Position numbers and translations under genes: made by a program. The notes beneath the pieces are model-generated. The model made no database searches. It was not told where the DNA came from and saw only the letters and a program-made list of their open reading frames with translations. Shown here piece by piece: positions 14,347 through 23,091 of a stretch of DNA of 23,707 nt (positions are counted from its first letter, which is position 1; each line of letters begins with the position of its first letter). This DNA is from CBCXVS01 sp965178525 (GTDB taxonomy: Bacteria > Tectomicrobia > Entotheonellia > Entotheonellales > Entotheonellaceae). The stretch is from NCBI GenBank assembly GCA_965178525.1, contig CBCXVS010000095.1, positions 1 through 23,707 on the forward strand, written 5' to 3'.

Positions 14347-15393
14347 TTACACCAAACCGTAAAAACGTTCGGCAGCCCCACTCAGCACATTGGCGCGCTG
14401 GCTCTCCGTCAGGTCTTGACGGCCGCGAACCTCTTCCAGCGACGCCGGATAGTCCCCGTCCCAATGCGGCCAGTCGCTCGCATACATAAACAGGTCATCG
14501 CCAATGAGCGCCAGGGTGGGGCCGAGGAGCCGCTCTTCGGCCTCCAAGCCGAAAAAGATGTTGCCGCCCTTATACACATAGGCGCTCGGTTTTTTCGTCA
14601 ACACGGGCGCCTCTTCAGCGCCGCGATGCTCAAACTCCTCGTCCATGCGGTCCAGCCACCAGGGCACCCACGTGCCGCCCGTCTCCATAAAGCCGAAGCG
14701 GACACCGGCAAACGTCTCAAACACGCCCTGAAACATCATATTTGTAAACTGGCGTAGAATGGAAATAGGATGGGACATGGTGTGGGTCTGGATAAATTTG
14801 GGGAAGGTGTTCAGGGATTGGCCCAGCAGGGAGCCGGAGGCGTGCACGGCAAGAGGGCAATCCAGTTCAGCAGCCGTCTTGTACAGCATCTTAAACCTGG
14901 AATCACCCAGGAGGTGCGGGCCATCAGCCGGCAACATGCCGCCGGATAAGTTGAGCTCGGTGACGGCGCGGCGGAGTTCTTTGGCGGCTTCCTCAGGGTC
15001 TTGCACCGGCAGCAGGGCAACGCCGTACAGCTTTCCATCACTGGGCTGGCACAGTTCATGGGCGAGCCAGCTATTGTAGCCTCTGGCAACGGCAATGGCG
15101 TGGTCGGGATCATTAATCATGCCCAGGAAAAGTCCCGAGGTCGTATAGAGGACCGCGGCGTCCAGGGCGCCCATGTCAAGCGCCTCCAACCAGGTATTGC
15201 ACGTGTTGCCCATGCCTTTGAATAATTTGCCCCCGATGTTCCGGTCAATGCCGTCGGACGGCGTCAAGGAGAAGGTGCTTCCCGTGCCGGTGGCGCGTTC
15301 GCGCCAGGGCGACTCCAGGTAATCCAGAATATTACTCGTGCGTTCCGTCACATGACCATCCCCGTCAATGGCGCGCAGCTTGGTGTCTGTCAT
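14347..15393 (-). CDS. amidohydrolase-superfamily metal-dependent hydrolase (ACMSD-like, COG2159)
   Basis: A 348-residue TIM-barrel enzyme of the amidohydrolase_2 group, whose members decarboxylate or hydrolyse aromatic and other small acids. The N-terminal metal motif is IDGDGHV (Asp12, His14). The second metal-site His is His184 (LAVHASG). The catalytic Asp is Asp307 in YASDWPHWD. Glu237 (FMETGGTWVPWWLDRMDEEF) is in the conserved segment after strand 6. The start is set at the ATG of MTDTKLRAIDGDGH because GGGAGGGG lies six bases upstream; a 23-residue upstream extension lacks homology. It stands alone, convergent with the PIN/RHH pair and divergent from the ABC transporter. The substrate is unknown. 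Confidence 0.9.
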   Translation of the reverse strand: MTDTKLRAIDGDGHVTERTSNILDYLESPWRERATGTGSTFSLTPSDGIDRNIGGKLFKGMGNTCNTWLEALDMGALDAAVLYTTSGLFLGMINDPDHAIAVARGYNSWLAHELCQPSDGKLYGVALLPVQDPEEAAKELRRAVTELNLSGGMLPADGPHLLGDSRFKMLYKTAAELDCPLAVHASGSLLGQSLNTFPKFIQTHTMSHPISILRQFTNMMFQGVFETFAGVRFGFMETGGTWVPWWLDRMDEEFEHRGAEEAPVLTKKPSAYVYKGGNIFFGLEAEERLLGPTLALIGDDLFMYASDWPHWDGDYPASLEEVRGRQDLTESQRANVLSGAAERFYGLV

Positions 15394-15528
15394 CTCATGC
15401 CCCTCCCAGAATCCACGACATCTTGATACAACCGCAGCTCTACGAACGTCACCACATCGCATCGCCCATCAGGGTACCGGGTCTTGGCGCTTGAGGCAAC
15501 CGACACCACAAAGAGGTAGACACTCAGC

Positions 15529-15553
15529 ATCATACATGCGAGTATGCTATGAT
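15529..15553. promoter_or_regulatory. imperfect dyad upstream of the ABC operon, candidate operator/promoter
   Basis: ATCATA (15529-15534) and TATGAT (15548-15553) are exact inverted copies, and CATAC/GTATG (15531-15535, 15542-15546) adds inner symmetry. TATGAT could also be a -10 box. The site lies about 75 bases before the binding-protein start. It does not match the Fur consensus, so the regulator is unknown. Confidence 0.3.
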
Positions 15554-15628
15554 CCGTCTCACCATCAGTTGTCCCACGCAGGATATACCGTGGCGTAGGG
15601 CAGCGCAGCCAGGGGAGGTTCACAAACT

Positions 15629-16666
15629 ATGCCATGCCGCCATCGTGTCATTGTACTGGCCGTGGCCGCCATCGCCCTCATGGGTGTTGCCATGATGCCG
15701 GCCGAGGCCAGGGAGAGGTTGACGCTCTATTGCAGCCCACAGATCGACTGGTGCCAGTTGATGGTGACGCTGTTCGAGAAAGAGACCGGCATCAAGGTGG
15801 CCATGACCCGCAAGAGTTCCGGCGAGACCTTTGCCCAGATCAAGGCGGAAGCGAGGAATCCCAAGGGGGACATCTGGTGGGGCGGCACCGGCGATCCGCA
15901 CTTGCAGGCAGCCGAGGAGGGTCTGACTCAGCCGTATGTTTCGCCGATGCGCGAGCAGTTGCACGCCTGGGCCATGAGCCAAGCGCGCGCGGCCAACGAC
16001 AAGACCATCGGCATCTACGCGGGCGCCCTGGGCTATGGCTACAACGAGGAATTGTTGCAGCAGTACAACCTGCCGGCACCGTCGTGTTGGAAGGACCTGA
16101 TCAAGCCCGTGTACAAGGGGCATGTGCAGATGGCCAATCCGAATTCTTCGGGCACGGCCTACACCACCCTGGCCACCATCGTGCAACTGTTCGGCGAGGA
16201 CGAGGGTTTCGCGTTTATGAAAGCCTTGCATCGGAACATCAATCAGTACACCAAGTCCGGCTCGGCCCCGATCAAGGCGGCGGCGCGTGGTGAAAATACA
16301 ATTGGCATTGTCTTTATGCATGACGCGGTGAAGCAGGCGGTCAGCGGCTTTCCCATCAAGGTGGTGGCGCCGTGTGAGGGCACGGGCTACGAAATTGGTT
16401 CGATGAGTATCATTGCAGACGCGCGCCATCCGGAAAACGCCAAGAAGTTTTATGACTTTGCTCTGCGGGCCGATGTGCAGTCCCACGCCCTCGAGGTGAA
16501 GTCCTTCCAGGTCCAGTCGAATCGGGCGGCCGACATCTCGCCGGATTCGCCAAAGTTGGGCGACATTAAGCTGATCACCTACGACTTTAAAAAGTATGGT
16601 TCCAGCGCTGAGCGCAAACGGCTCCTAAAGAAATGGGACGACGAAGTGAAGTCGCTGCCCAGATGA
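15629..16666 (+). CDS. periplasmic substrate-binding protein of an iron-type ABC importer
   Basis: A 345-residue exported binding protein of the FbpA/AfuA-like family (type II fold), which captures a ligand and delivers it to the permease. Residues 1-27 form a signal peptide ending PAEA, with cleavage probably before RERL. The mature start RERLTLYCSPQIDWCQLM is followed by FEKETGIKV, SGETFAQIKAEARNPKGDIWWGG, LPAPSCWKDLIKP and ANPNSSGTAYT, all typical of the family. The ligand may be ferric iron, but the phosphonate, thiamine and sugar-phosphate branches look similar. AGGGGAGG at 15611-15618 supports the start. The stop is followed within four bases by the heptamer repeats and hairpin at 16671-16774, which separate it from the permease gene. 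Confidence 0.9.
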   Translation: MPCRHRVIVLAVAAIALMGVAMMPAEARERLTLYCSPQIDWCQLMVTLFEKETGIKVAMTRKSSGETFAQIKAEARNPKGDIWWGGTGDPHLQAAEEGLTQPYVSPMREQLHAWAMSQARAANDKTIGIYAGALGYGYNEELLQQYNLPAPSCWKDLIKPVYKGHVQMANPNSSGTAYTTLATIVQLFGEDEGFAFMKALHRNINQYTKSGSAPIKAAARGENTIGIVFMHDAVKQAVSGFPIKVVAPCEGTGYEIGSMSIIADARHPENAKKFYDFALRADVQSHALEVKSFQVQSNRAADISPDSPKLGDIKLITYDFKKYGSSAERKRLLKKWDDEVKSLPR

Positions 16667-16670
16667 TGCG

Positions 16671-16774
16671 AATGCGGAATGCGGAATGCGGAATGCGGAA
16701 TGAAAAAATGTAGAATACATGCAGGGTGTATTCTATGTACCATTTTCCCGCTAACAGCTAATAGCTAACAGCTT
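16671..16774. repeat. composite repeat element: AATGCGG array, hairpin, GCTAACA array
   Basis: From 16671 to 16702 the heptamer AATGCGG is repeated four times plus a part copy. A perfect 9-base hairpin follows (TAGAATACA at 16711-16719, TGTATTCTA at 16727-16735), flanked by AAAATG and CATTTT. From 16751 to about 16774 comes GCTAACA/GCTAATA, a variant of the array at 4045-4202. It fills nearly the whole gap between binding-protein and permease genes. The hairpin could trim or stop transcripts so that binding protein is made in excess over permease, as is usual for such operons. Confidence 0.75.
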
Positions 16775-16780
16775 TTCATG

Positions 16781-18972
16781 ATGAACCGAACGGTGTTACT
16801 CTGGCTTGCCGTGGGTTGGATCGGCTTTGCCATTCTGCCTTGTGGTATGCCCTGGAGGACGGATTCTTTTCCATCGAGTGGCTCATGGGCGGCTATCCAC
16901 TCGATCGCGAGTATGCGCCCGGCATCTTGCAGATTGTCGTGGGTGAGCGGGTTCTGCTCGCTCCCGTCATCGGACTTCTCCTTTTGCCACTACTCACCTG
17001 GCGCCGGGGGAAGCACGACCCCCGCTTTGCCATCATCTTACTGATCGCGGGCGCGGGCGGTCTGGGGTATATCCTGGCGCAAGGTTTTGCCGTCGGTATC
17101 CGGGGCTGGGAGTATGCGTTTCTCGAAGCCGCTTTCGGCCCTATCGAGCGCCAGTTTGGCATGGGCTACGGGGCGCTGTTGGTCGTTGCCGCGTTCCTGT
17201 TTTTCATGACCCAAGGCCTAGCCGCGCGGGGTTGGGTCAACGGCGATGTGTTCGTCGTTGGCGCGATCGGCTTGGTCATGGCTATGGTTGCCGCCTTCAT
17301 TTTCTTTCCGGTGTTGCAGATTCTGGCCAGCGCTCTGCGTGACGATAACGGGGTCTATGCCCTGACCGTCTTTTTCTCCAAGCTATTCAGCCGCAAGATC
17401 TGGGGATTACATTGTGTCTACAGCACGGTCGGCTGCGGTGTGGCCTGGAATTCCTTGTTCCTCGCCATTGTGGTGGGCGGCGGTACGACCTTGTTGGGGC
17501 TGGCGTTTGCTTTGCTGGTGACACGCACCCGTTTCCGCTTCAAAACACTCTTGCACGCGCTGACTGTGCTGCCCATGATCACCCCGCCCTTTGTCATCGG
17601 GCTCGCGATCATTCTGCTCTTCGGTGTATCGGGTACCGTGACGCAAATGGTGGCGCAGCTTTTCAACATGCCGCCGGGGCGCTGGATTTACGGCCTGCCG
17701 GGGATATTTTTGGCGCAGATGCTGGCGTTCACGCCCATCGCATTTCTGGTCCTACTTGGGGTCGTGGAAGGCGTCAGTCCGTCCATGGAGGAGGCGGCGC
17801 AGACGCTTCGCGCCAGCCGCTGGACCACCTTCACGACCGTGTCATGGCCGCTGATGCGGCCCGGCCTTGCCAACGCCTTCCTGTTGGGCTTTATCGAAAG
17901 CATGGCGGATTTTGGCAATCCGTTGGTATTGGGTGGGAATTACGACGTGCTGTCAACAGAGATCTTTTTCGCCATTGTCGGCGCCCAAAACGACCAGGGG
18001 CGGGCCGCGGTGCTGGCGATCGTCCTGCTCGTGTTTACCCTCAGCGCCTTTGTCGTGCAGCAGAAATGGCTGGGCAAGAAATCGTACACCACGGTGACCG
18101 GCAAGGGTGATGCCGGGGTGCACGTTGCCCTGCCTCGGCAGCTCCATTGGGCCGTCTATGGCTCGGCTCTGCCCTGGGCCGTGCTGACGCTGGTTATTTA
18201 CGCCATGATCATTTTCGGTGGTTTCGTCGCCTCCTGGGGACGGGATCATAGCCTGACGTTGACCCACTATATCGCCGCTTTCTCCGTTGAATTCAGCGAC
18301 AACGGCCTACTGTGGACAGGCGCGGCCTGGAACTCGTTCCAGACCACGCTGAGCATCGCCATCGTCTCGGCGCCGCTGACGGCTATCGTCGGCCTGCTCA
18401 CCGCCTATCTGCTGGTGCGCCAGCGCTTCGCCGGCAAAAACGCCTTCGAGTTCGGCGCCATGCTCAGCTTTGCGATTCCAGGCACGGTGATTGGCGTGAG
18501 TTATATCCTGGCCTTTAATGCGCCGCCCATCGAGCTGACCGGAACGGGGGCGATCCTGGTACTGTGTTTTATCTTTCGCAATATGCCCGTCGGCGTCCGC
18601 GCCGGTATCGCGTCGTTGCGTCAGTTGGACACGAGTCTAGATGAGGCGTCGCTAACCCTGGGCGCCAACAGTTTCGTGACCGTACGCCGGGTCATTCTCC
18701 CTCTGATTCGCCCAGCCATCATCGCCACCCTGGTCTACAGCTTCGTGAGGGCCATGACGGCCGTCAGTGCAGTGATCTTTCTGGTCAGCGCCAATTATGA
18801 TATGGCCACGTCCTATATCATCGGACGGGTCGAAAACAACGACTACGGCCTGGCCATCGCCTATTCATCAGCCCTGATCGTGGTCATGCTCGCCGCGATT
18901 GTGCTGTTCCGCCTCTTGGTCGGCGAAACCCGCATCGGACGCCGTGCCGCCGTGGGAGAGAGGGCCCTATGA
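16781..18972 (+). CDS. ABC importer permease with two fused transport domains, frameshifted at codon 20
   Basis: An FbpB/AfuB-like inner-membrane permease carrying both halves in one chain, about 730 residues. Each half has the EAA loop that contacts the ATPase: VEGVSPSMEEAAQTLRASRW and LRQLDTSLDEASLTLGANSF. Extra N-terminal membrane helices precede the first domain. The natural start seems to be ATG 16781 (or 16778), giving MNRTVLLWLAVGWIGFAILP. The homology then continues as WYALEDGFFSIEWLMGG in another frame from about 16840, so one base is missing at 16838-16840. From the shifted frame alone, translation would need TTG 16816, which has no good ribosome site and cuts the first membrane helix. 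Either a sequence error or a recent mutation is likely. The stop overlaps the ATPase start (ATGA). Confidence 0.85.
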
Positions 18973-20063
18973 GCATCAAGCACAAGGCGGCCGCGGTGAC
19001 CTTTAGCGGTGTCACCAAGACCTTCGGTTCCGTGGTGGCCGTTGACCACATGTCCTTCACAGTCGAGGCCGGCACCCTGGTGACCCTCCTGGGACCCAGC
19101 GGCTGCGGCAAGACCACGACGCTGCGCGTCATCGCCGGCCTGGAAATGGTAACCGCCGGCCGGGTTTGGATCGGCAGTGAAGACGTCACCCATCTGCCGG
19201 CGACCGATCGGGATGTGAGCATGGTCTTTCAGTCTTACGCGCTGTTTCCGCACATGACCGTGCGGGAGAACGTTTCCTATGGCCTGCGCGTCGGTGGCCT
19301 CGCCAAGGCCGAGACCCGCACTCGGGCCGAGGCCGGCCTGGAGCTAGTGGGTCTCCAGGACTACGGCGAGCGCTTGCCGAGCGAGCTATCCGGCGGCCAA
19401 CAACAGCGCGTCGCCGTGGCCCGCGCCTTGGTGCTGGAGCCACAAGTCCTCCTATTCGACGAGCCCCTCTCGAACCTCGACGCCAAGCTGCGCCGCCAGG
19501 TGCGGGAAGACATTCGTGAGCTGCAACAGCGTCTTGGCCTGACGTCGGTCTATGTCACCCACGACCAGGAAGAGGCGCTGGCCGTGTCCGATCATATCAT
19601 CGTCATGAACAACGCCGTGATCGCGCAACAAGGCACCCCGCGCCAGTTGTATGAGGAGCCGGCCGACAGCTTTGTAGCCAACTTCATCGGCGATGCCAAT
19701 CTCGTCGACGTCGAGATCATCCGTATCGATGGCGAGTGGGCCTCGGTGCGACTCGGCACGATCGACAAGGTTTTACCAAGCCGGGGGCTCAAAACCGGCC
19801 GGGCCAAAGCCGCGATTCGGCCCGAGGCCCTGCGGCTGTCGCCACCGGGTTCGGGTAGCGGCATGCCAGGCTGCATACGCAAAACCACGTATCTCGGCAG
19901 CCATATGGAATATCGGGTGGACTCGCCACTGGGTGAGCTGTTCGTCATCAACGCGCAGGTCGACCAGCCGATTCCAGCAGACGCCCCCGTCACTTTGACG
20001 CTGGCGGATCACGGCGTCACGCTAATGCGGAATGCGGAATGCAGAATGCAGAATGCAGAATGA
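18969..20063 (+). CDS. ABC transporter ATPase, PotA/FbpC type
   Basis: This 364-residue nucleotide-binding subunit powers the importer. In order it has Walker A GPSGCGKTT (42-50), Q-loop Gln88 (FQSYALFPHM), signature LSGGQQQRVAVARAL (from 140), Walker B LLFDEP (161-166), D-loop SNLDAKLR and His198 (THDQEE). A C-terminal TOBE-type regulatory domain follows (AAIRPEALRLSPP, YLGSHMEYRV). It is coupled to the permease by a 4-base overlap. The last 12 residues (MRNAECRMQNAE) and the stop are encoded entirely by the AATGCGG/AATGCAG repeat at 20024-20062, so the native C-terminus at about DHGVTL has been extended or replaced by repeat DNA. Confidence 0.95.
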   Translation: MSIKHKAAAVTFSGVTKTFGSVVAVDHMSFTVEAGTLVTLLGPSGCGKTTTLRVIAGLEMVTAGRVWIGSEDVTHLPATDRDVSMVFQSYALFPHMTVRENVSYGLRVGGLAKAETRTRAEAGLELVGLQDYGERLPSELSGGQQQRVAVARALVLEPQVLLFDEPLSNLDAKLRRQVREDIRELQQRLGLTSVYVTHDQEEALAVSDHIIVMNNAVIAQQGTPRQLYEEPADSFVANFIGDANLVDVEIIRIDGEWASVRLGTIDKVLPSRGLKTGRAKAAIRPEALRLSPPGSGSGMPGCIRKTTYLGSHMEYRVDSPLGELFVINAQVDQPIPADAPVTLTLADHGVTLMRNAECRMQNAE

Positions 20064-20102
20064 AAGAAATCTTGCCCATTCCGCATTCCGCATTCCGCAT
20101 TC
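20024..20102. repeat. inverted heptamer arrays between the ATPase and batA genes
   Basis: The left array (20024-20062) has two AATGCGG units, three AATGCAG units and a part unit. The right array (20077-20102) is the inverted form, CATTCCG three times plus CATTC. About 14 bases lie between, so the transcript can form a long hairpin. The left array is translated as the end of the ATPase. In the downstream gene's frame the region is also open for 26 codons before its real start. Confidence 0.8.
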
Positions 20103-20116
20103 AAAAGGTAGTTCTC

Positions 20117-21139
20117 ATGAGGCTGGCTTATCCGTATGCGCTACTCGGGCTTTTCCTGGTGCCGTTGATGATGGTTTTGTATCGGCGTTGGCAGCGCCCA
20201 GCGGTGATTTCGTACCCTATCACCCCGGAGTTGGCAACGCTGTCACGGACCTGGATGACCCGGTTGCGCCGCGCTTTGCCAGCCCTGCGAGCTCTGGCGC
20301 TGATCGGCTGTATCCTGGCCTTGGCCCGCCCACAATGGGGCGTTGAAGCCGTCAAGGTGTACGGTAAGGGTATCGCCATCGTCATGGTGGTGGACACGTC
20401 CAGTAGCATGGGCGCGCTTGATTTACAGCTCAACGGCCAGCAGCGTAACCGGCTGGACGTCGTGAAGCAGACCTTTCGCACCTTTGTGCAGGGAGACAAG
20501 CCCGAGTTGGACGGACGTGACGGTGACTTGATTAGCATGGTGACGTTTGCCCGCTACGCCAATAGCTTGAGCCCGCTGACTGGAGATCACGAGGCCCTAC
20601 TTGCCTTGCTCGGCGACGTCAAGATCGTCTCATTGCCGGAAGAAGACGGCACGGCCATTGGGGAAGCGATCGTCCTAGGCGTCAAACAGTTGCTGGACAC
20701 CACCACCACCAGCCGGGTGATGATTCTGTTGACCGACGGCAGCAATAACGCCGGCGACACGGCGCCTTTGCAAGCCGCGCAAATCGCCAAAGCCCTGGAT
20801 ATCAAAATCCACACCATTGGCGCTGGCACCCGCGGTACGGCGCCGATACCGGTGCGCACGCGCGATGGACGCACGGCCATACGGCGCACTCAGGTCTTTA
20901 TCGATGAATACACTCTCGGCGAAATTGCCAAGCTCACGGGCGGGCAGTACTTTCGCGCCACCAATAGCACCGCATTGCAGGCCATTTATGCGGAGATCGA
21001 CCGCTTGGAAAAAATGACGACCGTGGCCGAACGCTACCAGCGATATGTCGAAGGTTTTCCAGCGTTCTTGCTGTTTGCTCTGGGATGTCTCGTGCTGGAA
21101 GGGGTGCTGGTCAATACGTACTGGCGGACGGTCCCATAG
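20117..21139 (+). CDS. batA: BatA-like membrane protein with von Willebrand factor A domain
   Basis: A 340-residue inner-membrane protein of the Bat (aerotolerance) family. Two N-terminal membrane helices (AYPYALLGLFLVPLMMVLY; LPALRALALIGCILALARP) are followed by a VWA domain. Its metal site (MIDAS) is complete: DTSSS at 93-97, Thr179 in GTAIGEA and Asp207 in LLTDGSN. A C-terminal helix (FPAFLLFALGCLVLEGVLV) closes the protein. Bat proteins are thought to form complexes with MoxR ATPases that act on exported or metal-bearing proteins. The start at 20117 is chosen because an AAGG site precedes it and family proteins begin MRLAYPYAL-like; the open frame upstream is repeat-derived. BatB follows 14 bases later. 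Confidence 0.9.
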   Translation: MRLAYPYALLGLFLVPLMMVLYRRWQRPAVISYPITPELATLSRTWMTRLRRALPALRALALIGCILALARPQWGVEAVKVYGKGIAIVMVVDTSSSMGALDLQLNGQQRNRLDVVKQTFRTFVQGDKPELDGRDGDLISMVTFARYANSLSPLTGDHEALLALLGDVKIVSLPEEDGTAIGEAIVLGVKQLLDTTTTSRVMILLTDGSNNAGDTAPLQAAQIAKALDIKIHTIGAGTRGTAPIPVRTRDGRTAIRRTQVFIDEYTLGEIAKLTGGQYFRATNSTALQAIYAEIDRLEKMTTVAERYQRYVEGFPAFLLFALGCLVLEGVLVNTYWRTVP

Positions 21140-21153
21140 CGGGAACGGAGACG

Positions 21154-22176
21154 ATGCAATTTGCGGCCTGGTCTTATCTCTATCTACTCGCGCTGGTGCC
21201 GGCCCTGCTGGCCTTATATCTTTATGCCTTCAGGCGCAAGCGTCAGGCCTTGTCGCTATTTATGGAGCTGGCGCTGTTACCGCGGCTTCTCCCCGGCTAT
21301 AGCCGCGTGCGGCAATGGCTCAAAGCGCTCTGTTTCGTTGGCGCGGTGGCCTGTGTGATGCTGGCCCTGATGCAACCGCAATGGGGCAAACGTTGGCAGG
21401 ACGTGCCACGGCGAGGCCGCGATCTGATGATTCTGTTGGATGTCTCCCTGAGTATGCTCGCCGAGGATGTGCAGCCCAATCGTTTGGCCGCGGCCAAAGC
21501 CGCGATCGAAAAGCTGGTGCACGTCATCCGCCAAGAGGGCGGCCACCGGCTGGGCCTCATCGTTTTTGCCGGCCGCGCCAGGCTGCAGTGTCCGTTGATG
21601 CTGGATTATACTTTCTTTCTGCAACGACTCCGTCAAGTCGGGCCGGATGTGGTAGAGCGCGAGGGGACCTTAATTGGCGACGCCATACGGCAAGCCCTGC
21701 ACGGCTTTGGACCCGTGGCTCCTGATTACACCGACATGATCTTGATCACCGATGGTGAAGATCATGAGAGCTTCCCCTTGGAAGCCGCCAAAGCTGCGGC
21801 GATGCAAAAGGTGAGCCTGTACACCATCGGTGTGGGTGATGCCGCCAACGGCACGCGCGTTCCCCTCCGCGATGCCGCTGGACGCCGCGCCTATGCCCAG
21901 TATCAGGGACAAGACGTGCGCTCGCGCATGCAGCCGGCTCTCCTCGTAGAGATGGCCCGGCTCACAGGTGGGACGTTCGTGCCGGCCGGGGCAGGTGCGA
22001 TGAAGTTGGACCGCATCTATATCAAGACGATCGCGCCCAAATCCCGCCGGGACATTGAAGTGACCTCACACGAGGGTTTTGTGCACCAGTATCATTGGTT
22101 TGTACTCACCGCGTTGGGCTTGCTGCTAACCGATATGCTGATGCGGGAACGCGGGATGACGGATCGGAATTCATAG
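21154..22176 (+). CDS. batB: BatB-like membrane protein with von Willebrand factor A domain
   Basis: A 340-residue paralogue of the upstream gene with the same plan: N-terminal helices (SYLYLLALVPALLALYLYAF; LKALCFVGAVACVMLALMQP), then the VWA domain. The metal site is DVSLS at 96-100, Thr172 in GTLIGDA and Asp200 in ITDGEDHE. A last membrane helix (HWFVLTALGLLLTDMLM) follows. The MLAEDVQPNRL segment after the MIDAS strand is characteristic of BatB rather than BatA. ATG 21154 follows GGAACGGAG; an open extension back to 21085 overlaps batA and lacks homology. The gene end is followed by another heptamer array. Confidence 0.9.
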   Translation: MQFAAWSYLYLLALVPALLALYLYAFRRKRQALSLFMELALLPRLLPGYSRVRQWLKALCFVGAVACVMLALMQPQWGKRWQDVPRRGRDLMILLDVSLSMLAEDVQPNRLAAAKAAIEKLVHVIRQEGGHRLGLIVFAGRARLQCPLMLDYTFFLQRLRQVGPDVVEREGTLIGDAIRQALHGFGPVAPDYTDMILITDGEDHESFPLEAAKAAAMQKVSLYTIGVGDAANGTRVPLRDAAGRRAYAQYQGQDVRSRMQPALLVEMARLTGGTFVPAGAGAMKLDRIYIKTIAPKSRRDIEVTSHEGFVHQYHWFVLTALGLLLTDMLMRERGMTDRNS

Positions 22177-22181
22177 ACTTC

Positions 22182-22200
22182 CATTCCGCATTCCGCATTC
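22182..22200. repeat. CATTCCG heptamer array between batB and batC
   Basis: Two full CATTCCG units plus CATTC start 5 bases after the batB stop. This is the same repeat as at 20077-20102 and the inverse of those at 16671 and 20024. It occupies the place where a ribosome site for ATG 22204 would be. Confidence 0.75.
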
Positions 22201-22218
22201 GACATGGGGATGGCGCGT

Positions 22219-23046
22219 ATGAAGACGAAAGGCGTACTGCTTGGGGTTGGCCTCCTGCTGTTTCTGCCGCTGTCTGGGGAGAAGAAATCGCCCTTTCATG
22301 CGGTACAACGGGGCAATGTGCTCTATCAGGCCAAGCACTATGAGGACGCCTTGCAGCAATATACGATCGCGGCCCGAGCGCTCCCGGAGGCGGCGGAAAT
22401 TCAGTTTAACCAGGGCAATGTCTTCTACAAGCTGTACGATCTGGCCAAAGCTCGGGAGCATTATACGCGCGTGTTGCTGACGGACGACGATGCCCTGGCC
22501 GGCAGCGTCAAATACAATCTTGGCAACGTCATGTATCAACAGGCCCTAAAGGCCATGAGCACGGCGCAAGATGCCATCACGCCGCTGCGCGCCGCCATCC
22601 GGTATTATCGCGCCAGCTTGGCATCGCATGGGCCACCACCGCCGGCCCGTTACAATCTGGAACTCGCCCAGCGATTCTTACGCCAATTGCAGCAACAACA
22701 GGTACAGGCGCCGCGCAACCCGGACATCCGGAATCAACGCACGTCACCGAACCAGGGGCAACCGTTTGAACAACAAGCCCAGCAGCGCACCCGGGAACAG
22801 AAGACGACGCTCGATACGCCGCAAGCGCCCCAAGACCGGCAAGCGCCGCAAGCGCCGCAGGACAATGCCCCGACCCCCGACAACAGCGTGCAGACTCAGG
22901 ACGCGCCGGCCCCGCAGGAATTGAGTCCGCAAGAAGCGGAGCGGCTGGTGGAAATCATTCGCGAGCGCGCCCGCATGGCGGAAAGCCAGCGGCAGCAGGG
23001 ACGGCGCGCCAAAATTCGCGATGCCCGGGTTGACAAGTATTGGTGA
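22219..23046 (+). CDS. batC: BatC-like exported TPR protein
   Basis: A 275-residue protein with an N-terminal signal or anchor segment (MKTKGVLLGVGLLLFLPLSG). TPR helices follow (HAVQRGNVLYQAKHYEDALQQY; AEIQFNQGNVFYKLYDLAKARE; SVKYNLGNVMYQQAL). After them comes a disordered linker of about 90 residues rich in Gln, Pro and Asp (repeats like QAPQDRQAPQAPQDN). A conserved charged end (LSPQEAERLVEIIRERARMAE...DARVDKYW) closes the protein. This layout, with the PQEAERLL-like motif and a terminal DW or YW, is typical of BatC, which joins BatA and BatB in the periplasm. The start is set at 22219, with GGGGATGG upstream; ATG 22204 and 22210 are alternatives lacking a ribosome site. BatD, MoxR and the DUF58 protein of usual Bat loci are not in the window. 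Confidence 0.85.
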   Translation: MKTKGVLLGVGLLLFLPLSGEKKSPFHAVQRGNVLYQAKHYEDALQQYTIAARALPEAAEIQFNQGNVFYKLYDLAKAREHYTRVLLTDDDALAGSVKYNLGNVMYQQALKAMSTAQDAITPLRAAIRYYRASLASHGPPPPARYNLELAQRFLRQLQQQQVQAPRNPDIRNQRTSPNQGQPFEQQAQQRTREQKTTLDTPQAPQDRQAPQAPQDNAPTPDNSVQTQDAPAPQELSPQEAERLVEIIRERARMAESQRQQGRRAKIRDARVDKYW

Positions 23047-23091
23047 GACAAAATCTTCACTGGATAGCGTTCAGCAAGGGAGACATCTTAA

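Noticed and set aside
15620..16486. 288-codon open frame on the minus strand
   Set aside because: It lies opposite the binding-protein gene with its clear signal peptide; the product is Arg/His-rich shadow sequence.
16816..16840. TTG 16816 as the permease start
   Set aside because: It has no ribosome site and cuts into the first membrane helix, which is encoded in the other frame from ATG 16781.
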